From NCBI GenBank assembly GCA_038230275.1, contig JBBRNO010000165.1, positions 1 through 13,186 on the forward strand: a stretch of DNA of 13,186 bases. The letters are read 5' to 3'. The position numbers and the translations under genes were made by a program. This document shows, one piece after another, positions 1 through 7,193 of the stretch (the stretch's first letter is position 1; every line of letters begins with the position of its first letter). This DNA comes from JANXXV01 sp038230275 (GTDB taxonomy: Bacteria; Acidobacteriota; Terriglobia; Bryobacterales; Bryobacteraceae). The notes beneath the pieces were generated by a model. It ran no database searches. It saw only the letters and a program-made list of their open reading frames with translations, and was not told the origin of the DNA.

Positions 1-1
1 A

Positions 2-38
2 GTTTCAATCCAAACCGGCCTCCGGCGGATTGCAGGAC
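2..38. repeat. Possible single CRISPR-type repeat (terminal copy) at window edge
   Basis: The first bases read GTTTCAATCC and are followed by a structured segment. CAATCC (6-11) pairs with GGATTG (27-32), and inside it CCGG (15-18) can pair with CCGG (22-25) around a 3-nt loop. A GTTTCAATCC start and an internal palindrome are typical of many type I and III CRISPR repeats. The 3' end here (GGATTG followed by CAGGAC) would be a degenerate last copy. Only one copy lies in the window, so repetition cannot be shown. It could equally be an unrelated hairpin. No cas gene is visible. Confidence 0.2.
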
Positions 39-298
39 GCCGATCACCGCCATTTGCACGCGGGCAACCGGAGAAGAGTCAATTCTGCCGGGCAATTACC
101 GGCCGTCGCGTGCGTATCAAACCTTATCGAGCGATTAGGGAGTGCCGCTTGGTCTTGACGAACCTATTATCCGGACCAGCGTTCCGCTGACCAGAAATGC
201 CGCTCGCGAAACCTCGAAAGGTGGCGAAAGTCTGCGTCGGACCCGGAGAATCGTCCGGCACACACTTAGAAACATTGCAGCGATACCGTGTCCTGGAT
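39..298. other. Non-coding stretch upstream of PEP-CTERM gene
   Basis: I see no convincing gene here. A reading frame opens with GTG at 142 and runs into the PEP-CTERM gene, but its first 57 codons are Arg-rich, show no signal peptide and put the obvious secretion signal in the middle of the protein. I therefore treat 142-312 as upstream sequence. No tRNA or clear terminator was recognised. Confidence 0.5.
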
Positions 299-304
299 TA
301 CAAT
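275..304 (+). promoter_or_regulatory. Candidate sigma-70-type promoter for PEP-CTERM gene
   Basis: TTGCAG (275-280) and TACAAT (299-304) are separated by 18 nt, close to the sigma-70 consensus. Transcription would begin about 6-8 nt after the -10 box, at or just before the ATG at 313, giving a leaderless or nearly leaderless mRNA. In keeping with this, no purine-rich ribosome binding site precedes the ATG. Identified by eye only. Confidence 0.35.
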
Positions 305-312
305 ACAGCAAT

Positions 313-1047
313 ATGCCAAGGTCGGTACTGCTTCTTGCGGCTCTCTTTCTAGTTATCCCAGCGCTTGCGACTCCAATAAACGTTATAGCCCCATCTACTT
401 ACACGAATGTTGCCGGCAACGCGCCAGACACCCTCTTCATCAATCCCACCGGCTCTCGCTCGCAGGAAGTCATCGGAAGCGACCAGTTCTCTGCATTCAA
501 CGGCCCTGTAAAGATCACTCAGCTTTCGTTCCGGGCAGCGCCTGGAACCGGCCCGACGAACTTCCCGCTGTCAAATTTGGACCTGAATTTGTCAACAACT
601 CCATTCTTCCCGAACACCAGCGGGGGCGCAACCCTAATCTCATCGACCTTCGCAAACAACGTCGGCCTCGACAATACGCTTGTGTTCTCCGGTCCACTGG
701 CGCTGAGTAGTCCGGGCTGCGCTGCCGGAACGGCTCCATGCCCGTTTGACATGGTGATTACCTTCACGACGCCGTTTCTCTACAACAGCGCGAATGGCAG
801 CCTGCTCCTCGACTTCCGCATGAACGGATTGAATGGAATAAGCGGCACTCTGGATGGTGCAAGCTTCAGTTCCCCGGGCGGCCCGGTTGCATCCGTGGGT
901 GGCCTGTTGAATGCGGCAAGCGGCGATCTGGTCCTGCAAGGAGATATCGTGCAGCTCACATTGGAAACGCCCGAGCCGTCCTCCTGGGCTTTGCTACTGT
1001 GCGGACTTGGTGCACTGGCGCCGCTAGCCCGCCGCCGTAATAGCTAG
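313..1047 (+). CDS. PEP-CTERM sorting domain-containing exoprotein
   Basis: A 244-residue secreted protein of unknown function. It begins with a Sec-type signal peptide (MPRSVLLLAALFLVIPALA, cleavage predicted after LA-T). It ends with a classic PEP-CTERM tail: PEP at about residues 220-222, a hydrophobic stretch rich in Leu, Gly and Ala, then an Arg cluster (RRR) just before the stop. In this system (established knowledge) an exosortase removes the tail and the protein is delivered to the surface or the exopolysaccharide matrix. The mature part is rich in Ser, Thr, Gly and Asn, predicted mostly beta, and has one Cys pair (GCAAGTAPC). I do not recognise a catalytic domain. ATG 313 was chosen over an upstream GTG at 142 because only the former puts the signal peptide at the N-terminus. 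No exosortase gene is in the window. The gene stands alone and converges on the DUF262 gene. Confidence 0.85.
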   Translation: MPRSVLLLAALFLVIPALATPINVIAPSTYTNVAGNAPDTLFINPTGSRSQEVIGSDQFSAFNGPVKITQLSFRAAPGTGPTNFPLSNLDLNLSTTPFFPNTSGGATLISSTFANNVGLDNTLVFSGPLALSSPGCAAGTAPCPFDMVITFTTPFLYNSANGSLLLDFRMNGLNGISGTLDGASFSSPGGPVASVGGLLNAASGDLVLQGDIVQLTLETPEPSSWALLLCGLGALAPLARRRNS

Positions 1048-1143
1048 GCGTTCCCACTCACGTTCACAGCGGGGCAAGGCATTCGCCAACAGTTTCGCTC
1101 GTCGAGCTTAGGATCCTTAGCAAGTTTATCTGAAGTCACGTTC

Positions 1144-3232
1144 CTATTCACCACCATTTAGGAAGAGCAGTCGCTCACGATCCTCGTCGTTCTGGAAAGA
1201 AAACGCCCACCTCTTTTCCATGAATTGCAGCAATCGGTGGCCGCGTGCTTGAATCTCGTCTGGTCCCCATGAGGGGCATCGCGACACCTCGATCTCAGAG
1301 TGTGATCCGTCAGAGTAGCCGTGGCGAAGTCTTTGCTTTCCAGCACTGTACTTTGCTGTCTTCTTGGCCTCAAATCCATCGTTCTGAAGTGACGAATTGA
1401 TGGCCGTGGAGAGCAGCAAGAGATTTCCCAGGCTGGCGCTGTAGACTCCACGGATCTTCTTGCTTTTCCCTTTGAAAATCTTAGCCCACTCAGGAGTTTC
1501 TGTTTGCGGGTAGACGTGTTCGATTGAAATCTTGTCCTTGTCCGTCTTCAGAAGATCATCCCAACTCACCTTCTGCTGGACCGCTGCGTCAAAGAGGCTC
1601 AACTCATACTCGTAGAGGAGGTAGCGAAGGCCAGCAGACCATCCGTAATAACCGCTCCCACTCTTGAACTTCTTGGATAGAAAGTTGTAGAAGTCTCCGC
1701 TTCGTAGTGTCTTATCCTCGTTGAACGTATAGACGAGGTGGGCGTCTAGCTGCCGCTCGATTTCCTTAAAATCGATCTCGCCCCGATCCAATGCCCGGAC
1801 CGCGTTATAGAATTCACTGCTTCCGTAATTCGCCCTTGCTGCGTTCATCCGAAAGGCGATGAAGATGAACCGCTCAATCTTTTGGAAGACCTTGACCCGG
1901 CTAGCTGCCGTCGCCTCATGTTTGAGAATCGCCATGATTAGAGGTCGGAAGTATCCCATGCCCAAGCGATTGATCCGGTCCAACCACTCCCGCTCTTTCG
2001 GAGTGGGCCCCTCGGACAGGCTCGGATTGAAGGAATTGAACCAGTGAACGGCGGAGGCCTTTAGGCTAAGAACGTAATCATTGATCTCCCGTGGCGAGAG
2101 TTGAGCCGTTGGGACTGGCGCAGCCTCCTCCTGCTCATTTCCGTTTTCATCCTCCTGCTCGTCCAGTTCAAGTTCGGGCCGCTGTTCTTGGAATGCCTCA
2201 AGCACAACATCCTGCACAACCTTCTTATGCACTTTTTGAGGAGTGAACTGTTCTCCGAGCAGAAACCGGATGTAGTCTTGCCCGGTCTTGCGCGAGTATT
2301 TGAAGTACATGATCCAGTGAGCTCGTAGAAAGTCATCATCGTTCAGTGGACGAATCTTGTTTCTCCCAAGCTGGTAGTAAACCTCTTTCCAGGTCTCATT
2401 AACGCGGTCACGCAAGCTCTGACGTTCAGAGGCATCGAGCTCCTGATCGTTATATAAAGTGGTCAAATAAATTAGACGATTCTTCAACAACTCCAAATCA
2501 GAGAGCTTCTTGCCACGATTGTTCATGGTTTCAAAGGCTACGAATACGTCAAATTCATCCTTGATGATGTATTCGTTGAACAAGAATCGTTTGGTGAGTT
2601 TGCTGTAGATGTCGTGGATTGCATCTTTGCCTTCCTGTGCGTGCAGTTCTGACAGTTGCTTGGCAAAGTACTCCTTCGCGTTGCTCAGATTGAGCGTGTA
2701 GAAGGTTTCCTGTAAGGCTCCTGCACCCTGCTCATCGAGGATTTTGTAACGCAGGTACTCGTAGCTCGGATTGTCAATTGTTTCCGAACTTGTACGTCCG
2801 GAAATTGTCGCCAGTGGGCTTCTTCCTAAAGAGATACTTTTCCTGCACTGCGGTCACATTCAGCGTGTCGGTGATGTAGATCGTGTCGTCATTCTTTGCC
2901 TTGTTCTCTGGTAAAGTCTTGAAGAATTCGACAAACGCTTGCAGAAAAATGACGAACGTCGTTAGCCTTTGCTGGCCATCGACAATGTGGTACATCTTGT
3001 AGGAGTAGTCCTCGACAAGCCAATACTCCTTATCGCTTTTGTGGACCTCCTTTCTTGCGATCTCTCTGAGTGTGAGGACGCCCGTGTAGTGCGAGCGCCC
3101 ATCGGCAAGATTGATGAGATCCTCCCAAAAGTCTTTCAATTGTTCCTGCCGCCACGCATAGCCTCGCTGGTAATCCGGAATACGGAAGATTTTCTCTTTA
3201 AAGAGGCTGTCTAGAGATTTAGGCTCGTCCAT
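1144..3232 (-). pseudogene. DUF262/DUF1524 (GmrSD-like) anti-phage nuclease, frameshifted
   Basis: Two adjacent frames together encode one protein of about 697 residues. The N-terminal part (ATG at 3232 to a TGA at 2774-2776) has the DUF262 signatures IPDYQRGYAW and IVDGQQRLTT, the ParB/Srx-like NTP-using domain of the GmrS type. The second frame carries on without a stop from about 2781 to 1144. It ends in a DUF1524 His-Me-finger (HNH-like) nuclease domain with ISIEHVYPQ near 1500-1525 and LGNLLLLS shortly after. In GmrSD-type IV systems these domains use NTP to cut modified phage DNA. Removing one base in the AAA at 2781-2783 would give KFGTIDNPSY and restore the frame, so a single-base insertion (or a sequencing error) breaks the gene. 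The 2583 TTG start is not a real start, because coding continues upstream of it. The ATG at 3232 is preferred over a TTG at 3265. An acidic, Gln-rich linker (EQEDENGNEQEE) lies mid-protein. It stands alone and one internal 60-nt line (2461-2520) is only 38% G+C, suggesting transfer. Confidence 0.85.
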
Positions 3233-3391
3233 TTGATTTTGCGCTTGCCCCCTGGAGTGACACAAACAGTTAAGACACAGTTCGCCGGTCGCTGAAAAGA
3301 CCTAGACCCGCAAGACGAGATTACAGCATTCTGAACGCTCATCGGTTTCGCACAAACAAAACCAATTCGCCTCTCCCTCGAAGGATTAGCT

Positions 3392-3404
3392 CCGTTTCGC
3401 AAAA
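3392..3404 (+). repeat. 13-bp direct repeat CCGTTTCGCAAAA, copy A (possible operator)
   Basis: CCGTTTCGCAAAA at 3392-3404 recurs exactly at 3506-3518. A shorter match, GTTTCGCA, lies at 3345-3352. The starts of the GTTTCGCA cores are 49 and 114 bp apart. Exact 13-mers in the same orientation within one intergenic region suggest a regulator binding site, but the region is compositionally biased. Confidence 0.35.
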
Positions 3405-3505
3405 TCAACCCCACAAACACCCCTTATCCCGTTCATCCCATTTATCGTGGCCCAATTTTTTTTCAGAGGGCAACGCAGTTTTCCTCTCCCAACCCCGAAT
3501 CGCCC

Positions 3506-3518
3506 CCGTTTCGCAAAA
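3506..3518 (+). repeat. 13-bp direct repeat CCGTTTCGCAAAA, copy B, at the symporter promoter
   Basis: Second exact copy of the repeat at 3392-3404. It overlaps where a -35 element would be expected relative to the TATAAT box at 3538-3543, a position where a bound regulator could affect the symporter promoter. No good TTGACA-like -35 is visible, which would fit an activator-dependent promoter. This is inference. Confidence 0.35.
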
Positions 3519-3537
3519 ACCCACAACCCCCGCATCG

Positions 3538-3543
3538 TATAAT
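3538..3543 (+). promoter_or_regulatory. Perfect TATAAT -10 box placed for a leaderless symporter mRNA
   Basis: TATAAT ends 6 nt before the GTG start at 3550. Since -10 hexamers normally cover -12 to -7, the first transcribed base would be the G of the start codon. There is no Shine-Dalgarno sequence between the box and the start codon. The -35 region is poor. Confidence 0.5.
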
Positions 3544-3549
3544 CGCTCC

Positions 3550-5331
3550 GTGCAACTCACAACGCTAGACTGGCTCGTAGTCGCGCTCTACTTCGCCTTC
3601 AACATCGGCATCGGTTTCTACTACAAGGCCCGCGCGGGCTCCAGCGTTAGTGAGTTCTTCCTCTCCGGCCGCGACGTCCCCTGGTGGCTCGCCGGCACCT
3701 CCATGGTCGCCACCACCTTCGCCGCCGACACACCTCTCGCCGTCACCGGCATGGTCGCCCGGGGCGGCATCGCCGGCAACTGGCTCTGGTGGAACTTCGT
3801 CGCCAGCGGCATGCTCACCGTCTTTTTCTACGCCCGCCTCTGGCGCCGCTCCGGCGTCATGACAGACATTGAATTCTCCGAAATCCGCTATTCCGGCCCA
3901 CCCGCCGCCTTTCTCCGTGGCTTCCGCGCCCTCTACCTCGGCATCCCCATCAACTGCATCGTGCTCGGATGGGTCAACCTCGCCATGGTGAAAATCCTGA
4001 TGCTCATCCTAGGCGTCACGAAATTACAAGCCCTCTTCATCGTCATGGGCCTCATCGCATTCACTTCCATGATCTCCACCCTCTCCGGCCTCTGGGGAGT
4101 CCTCGTCACCGACGTTTTCCAGTTCGTCATCAAGATGGGAATGGTCATCGTCCTAGCCGTAGTCGCTGTCCAAGCCGTAGGCGGAATCGACGCCATGAAA
4201 GTCAAACTCGCCGCCATCGACGCCGCACGCGGTCTCCAAACCGGAGGCAAAGGCTCCGTCCTCAGCTTCGTCCCAGACGTTGGCTCCGCCTGGATGCCCA
4301 TGATCACCTTCTTCGTCTACATCTCCGTCAACTGGTGGGCCACCTGGTATCCCGGCGCCGAACCCGGAGGCGGCGGCTACGTAGCCCAGCGCATGTTCTG
4401 CGCCCGCGATGAGAAGCACTCGCTCCTCGCCACCCTCTGGTTCAACATCGCCCACTACGCCATCCGACCGTGGCCCTGGGTGCTGGTAGCTCTGGCATCG
4501 TTAATCCTCTACCCCAACCTGGCCGACCCCGAAACCGGCTACATCCGCGTCATGATCGACCATCTCCCGCCGTCTCTCCGCGGATTAATGGTCGCCGCCT
4601 TCGCAGCCGCTTACATGTCCACCATCGCCACCCAGCTCAACTGGGGCGCAAGCTATCTGGTGAACGATTTCTACCGCCGTTTCCTCAATAAAACCGCCAC
4701 CGACAAGCACTACGTAAGCGCCTCCCAACTGGCCACCGTACTCATCACCATCATCTCCGGTGTTCTCACTTTCTATATGGATTCCATCAGTGGCGCATGG
4801 AAGCTATTGATCGTCACCGGCGCGGGAACCGGCGGCGTGCTGCTGCTCCGCTGGTATTGGTGGCGCATCAACGCCTGGAGTGAAGTCTCGGCCATGATCT
4901 CCGCGTTCATCGTCTCCGTCACCCTGCAAACTATCTTCGGGCTCGATAGCGATAACCCCACGCAGTTCGCCTACATCATGTTGATCACCGTAGCCATCAC
5001 CACCGTTGTGTGGCTGGCCACCACCTTCCTCACCGCCCCGGAATCGAACCAGACCCTGGTAGCGTTCTACCGCCGTACCGCCCCATCGCTAACCGGCTGG
5101 CGGCCCATCGCCGCGCTGGCCCCGGAAGTGAAGCCCCGCGGTGACGGCCTGTCGAACCTGCTCGATTGGGTCTGTGGCTGCATCCTCATCTACGGCGTCT
5201 TGTTTGGAGTAGGTAAGCTAATCCTGAAGGAAACAAATCTGGGCCTCTTGCTGTTAGGCTGCGGACTGGCCGCCGGCGCCGTCGTTTACTGGGACCTGAA
5301 TCGAAGGGGATGGAATTCCGTTGTCGACTAA
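3550..5331 (+). CDS. Sodium:solute symporter (SSS family)
   Basis: A 593-residue polytopic inner-membrane protein of the solute:sodium symporter family (LeuT-fold), which uses the Na+ gradient to import small solutes such as sugars, amino acids or carboxylates. Family marks are the N-terminal SEFFLSGRDVPWWLAGTS (about residues 34-51), the EIRYSG signature (111-116), and the conserved segment AAAYMSTIATQLNWGASYL with NDFYRRF just after it (about 350-375), which carries the Ser/Thr residues of the Na2 sodium site. About 13 or more hydrophobic segments are visible and the length is normal for sugar-type members. The GTG start matches the expected family N-terminus. The substrate cannot be read from sequence. 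The secreted glycoside hydrolase-like gene just downstream suggests a sugar or sugar derivative. Its 3' end overlaps the next small ORF by 11 nt, so 3550-7193 probably forms one operon. Confidence 0.9.
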   Translation: MQLTTLDWLVVALYFAFNIGIGFYYKARAGSSVSEFFLSGRDVPWWLAGTSMVATTFAADTPLAVTGMVARGGIAGNWLWWNFVASGMLTVFFYARLWRRSGVMTDIEFSEIRYSGPPAAFLRGFRALYLGIPINCIVLGWVNLAMVKILMLILGVTKLQALFIVMGLIAFTSMISTLSGLWGVLVTDVFQFVIKMGMVIVLAVVAVQAVGGIDAMKVKLAAIDAARGLQTGGKGSVLSFVPDVGSAWMPMITFFVYISVNWWATWYPGAEPGGGGYVAQRMFCARDEKHSLLATLWFNIAHYAIRPWPWVLVALASLILYPNLADPETGYIRVMIDHLPPSLRGLMVAAFAAAYMSTIATQLNWGASYLVNDFYRRFLNKTATDKHYVSASQLATVLITIISGVLTFYMDSISGAWKLLIVTGAGTGGVLLLRWYWWRINAWSEVSAMISAFIVSVTLQTIFGLDSDNPTQFAYIMLITVAITTVVWLATTFLTAPESNQTLVAFYRRTAPSLTGWRPIAALAPEVKPRGDGLSNLLDWVCGCILIYGVLFGVGKLILKETNLGLLLLGCGLAAGAVVYWDLNRRGWNSVVD

Positions 5332-5491
5332 ATCCTTGCTTGCGATGCTCTCCACAACCGCATGCTTCGATGCGCCGCGTAGGCGCGCGGAGGTCGAAAA
5401 ACTTCTCGCCGACACCAAGCTCGATGAGCAAATGAAAGCCTTCAGCCAATGGGAAGATTTCACTTCCGGGAAACGTGGACTATTTCAATAG
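5321..5491 (+). CDS. Small overlapping ORF, hypothetical (56 codons)
   Basis: A TTG-started frame encodes 56 residues, filling the gap between the symporter and the following gene. It overlaps the symporter stop by 11 nt and the downstream GTG start by 17 nt. A purine tract (AAGGGGA) ends 10 nt before the TTG, in keeping with translational coupling. The sequence begins MSTKSLLAMLSTTACFDAP, a weak signal-like segment. It continues with a charged, probably helical stretch (RRRAEVEKLLADTKLDEQM) and ends in KRGLFQ. An internal ATG at 5345 would give 48 residues. No family recognised. The double overlap and lack of stops support a real gene, but its length is close to what chance allows in G+C-rich DNA. 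Confidence 0.45.
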   Translation: MSTKSLLAMLSTTACFDAPRRRAEVEKLLADTKLDEQMKAFSQWEDFTSGKRGLFQ

Positions 5492-7193
5492 TGGCGCCAG
5501 GGGCCTTCTCGTCCTTCTGTTCATCGCCAGGGGCGCCACCGCCGGCCCTCTCGAATTCGGCCGCGCTGAACTCAACGCCGCACTGGCCGCCCGCAAAATG
5601 GAGCCCGCGCTCCTGCGCGTTGTCACGGAAATGTCGGTCGATCACGCCTCGGAATCCTACCGTATCGACGGCCCCCGCATCTTCGGTGGCGACCTCCGCG
5701 GCCTGATGTACGGCCTTCTCGATGCAGCCGAACAAATCCGCGCCACCGGCAAACTTTCCACCGTCAAAGCCAACCCGCTCTGCCAACTTCGTGGCGTGCG
5801 CATCAACTACCAGAACCAACCGCTGGAATTCTGGACCAGCTACATTCCCATGCTGGCCAGAAACCGCTTCAATCGTCTAAACGTTGTCTTCACCGATGTC
5901 CCAAGCCTCGAACGAATAGACCAGATGTCTCAAATCGCCAACGATCATGGCCTGGATTTCGTCCTCTCGTTCCAGGCCGAAGTGAAAGAGCTGGCCGCGC
6001 TCCTCGCCACGTGTAAGAACATCCGGGCCATTCATCTCCATTCGAATCCGGAACAAGCCTTCGATCTCATCCGCCGTTCTGGCCACTTGGTAACTCTGGA
6101 ACTCGACAACGCACAAACAAACCCAACCCTGCAGGAAGCCGCCAGGAAAGCCGGCATTCCGGTTCGCCTCTCCTCCAGCTACTCCAAGCCAACCTTCGAA
6201 CCCAAGCTGCTCTGGGGCGACCCCGACTATGTCCGCCGCACCGTGCCTACCTTCACCATCAACGGCTCGGCCAGCTCCGCCGGGTTTGAAGTGGATGCGC
6301 CGCCCGATCCCGAACGCTTCTGGCTCTTCTACATGGTCTGGGGCCGTCTCGGCTACGACCTGAAAACGCCAGACAAAGTGTGGCTCGCCGAACTCCAGCA
6401 CCGCTACGGGCCTGCCGCTGCGGATCTTCTCGAAGCCTACCGCAGTTCCACGGTAGAAGCGCCACGCACAAATGGGAAAGAGGCCGTTCAGAACCGCATC
6501 AAAGGAATCGCATCGGCGGCACTAACGCCCGTAGCAGCCGCCGCGCATTTGCAAAAGCTGGCCATGAATCTGGAGCGCGCTTCATCCGAGCCGGACTTCG
6601 TCACGCTGGCCGCGGTAGCCAAATACTACGCCCGCATGCAAATGGCCGCCGACCAACTGGAAGTCTTCAAACAATCCGGCGCCGATTCGGGCCTTTATGC
6701 CGCCCAGCGCGAACTCCGTGGAGCCGCACGCCAATGGAACCTCATTGCCAACAAATACCCGTTACCGCAACCAGACGTCAAAGCAATCGAAGACCGCGTC
6801 AAAGCATACGAGCAATCGGAACACCCCGATAATCCCGTGCAGCCCTGGCCCGCCATGCAATCCCGTCCGCCAATGGAACACATCCCTCCCGCCGCCGCGA
6901 TTGCAAATCAACCGCTCCCTCTCACGCTCAAAATTCCGCGCGGCTTTCGAGTCATCCTCCACTACTACGGACTCACTGTTGAAAACAACACCGGGCATTT
7001 CACCATCCCCGCCGCCGCCCTCACACTCGACCACGACCTCATCTATTCCTTTGAGGTGCTCCCAGCGCACTCTTCAGGTTGGTTGCTGCCGGACCCGCAG
7101 GTCGCCTCACCCTACTTCATCGTCAAGGTGCAGCCAGCACCGCCTGTGAAAGAGGATCCCGGTAAACTTCCTTCAACCCCCGTCGTGAAATAA
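5475..7193 (+). CDS. Secreted glycoside hydrolase-like protein (GH20/GH67 N-domain-like), substrate unknown
   Basis: A 572-residue protein with a Sec-type N-terminus: hydrophobic core LLVLLFIA at 11-18, likely cleavage after ATA near 23. Residues about 28-100 resemble the non-catalytic alpha/beta domain found before the barrel in GH20/GH67-type enzymes, with YRIDGPRIFGGDLRGLMYGL (62-81). Next comes a barrel-like start, QLRGVRINY followed by YIPMLARNRFNRLNVVF (123-139). A segment with FYMVWGRLGYD (285-295) is of a type I associate with carbohydrate-active proteins of Acidobacteria. The candidate barrel (about 105-295) is short and I cannot point to a safe catalytic carboxylate. A helical region (about 310-450) and a C-terminal beta domain (about 480-553) follow, ending in a Pro-rich tail. 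The GTG start is the only one giving a signal peptide. It likely acts in the periplasm with the symporter upstream. Its last 71 nt overlap the convergent glycosyltransferase gene. Function is inferred weakly. Confidence 0.6.
   Translation: MDYFNSGARGLLVLLFIARGATAGPLEFGRAELNAALAARKMEPALLRVVTEMSVDHASESYRIDGPRIFGGDLRGLMYGLLDAAEQIRATGKLSTVKANPLCQLRGVRINYQNQPLEFWTSYIPMLARNRFNRLNVVFTDVPSLERIDQMSQIANDHGLDFVLSFQAEVKELAALLATCKNIRAIHLHSNPEQAFDLIRRSGHLVTLELDNAQTNPTLQEAARKAGIPVRLSSSYSKPTFEPKLLWGDPDYVRRTVPTFTINGSASSAGFEVDAPPDPERFWLFYMVWGRLGYDLKTPDKVWLAELQHRYGPAAADLLEAYRSSTVEAPRTNGKEAVQNRIKGIASAALTPVAAAAHLQKLAMNLERASSEPDFVTLAAVAKYYARMQMAADQLEVFKQSGADSGLYAAQRELRGAARQWNLIANKYPLPQPDVKAIEDRVKAYEQSEHPDNPVQPWPAMQSRPPMEHIPPAAAIANQPLPLTLKIPRGFRVILHYYGLTVENNTGHFTIPAAALTLDHDLIYSFEVLPAHSSGWLLPDPQVASPYFIVKVQPAPPVKEDPGKLPSTPVVK

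Larger units (their letters stand above)
3233..3537. other. Intergenic region between DUF262 gene and symporter
   Basis: About 300 bp between divergent genes with no plausible coding sequence. It is strongly pyrimidine-biased on the + strand and contains a run of eight T (3456-3463) without a clear preceding hairpin. It also holds a repeated element, CCGTTTCGCAAAA, described separately. On the minus strand a weak purine stretch (AGGGGG) lies about 15 nt before the DUF262 ATG. Confidence 0.6.

Noticed and set aside
142..312. N-terminal extension of the PEP-CTERM gene from GTG 142
   Set aside because: It would bury the signal peptide at residue 58, the added residues are Arg-rich and chance-like, and a promoter-like pair (275-304) lies inside it.
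1097..1107. Small hairpin GCTC-gtc-GAGC between the convergent PEP-CTERM and DUF262 genes
   Set aside because: A 4-bp stem without a U-run is too weak to call a terminator.
2583..2781. TTG 2583 as a true start of a separate nuclease gene
   Set aside because: The same frame is coding-like for about 66 codons upstream, with family-like sequence DNPSYEYLRYKIL, so it is the second half of a frameshifted gene.
2774..2790. Programmed ribosomal frameshift in the DUF262 gene
   Set aside because: There is no slippery heptamer or downstream structure that I can see, and this family is not known for frameshifting. A mutation or sequence error is simpler.
3211..3420. 69-residue minus-strand ORF upstream of the DUF262 gene
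   Set aside because: It overlaps the DUF262 start in another frame and has chance-like composition rich in Arg, Ser and Cys.
3456..3463. T8 run as an intrinsic terminator
   Set aside because: No stable hairpin directly precedes it and no + strand gene ends nearby.
4153..4455. Long antisense ORFs inside the symporter gene
   Set aside because: They are mirror frames caused by G+C-rich codon bias. The + strand symporter motifs account for the region.
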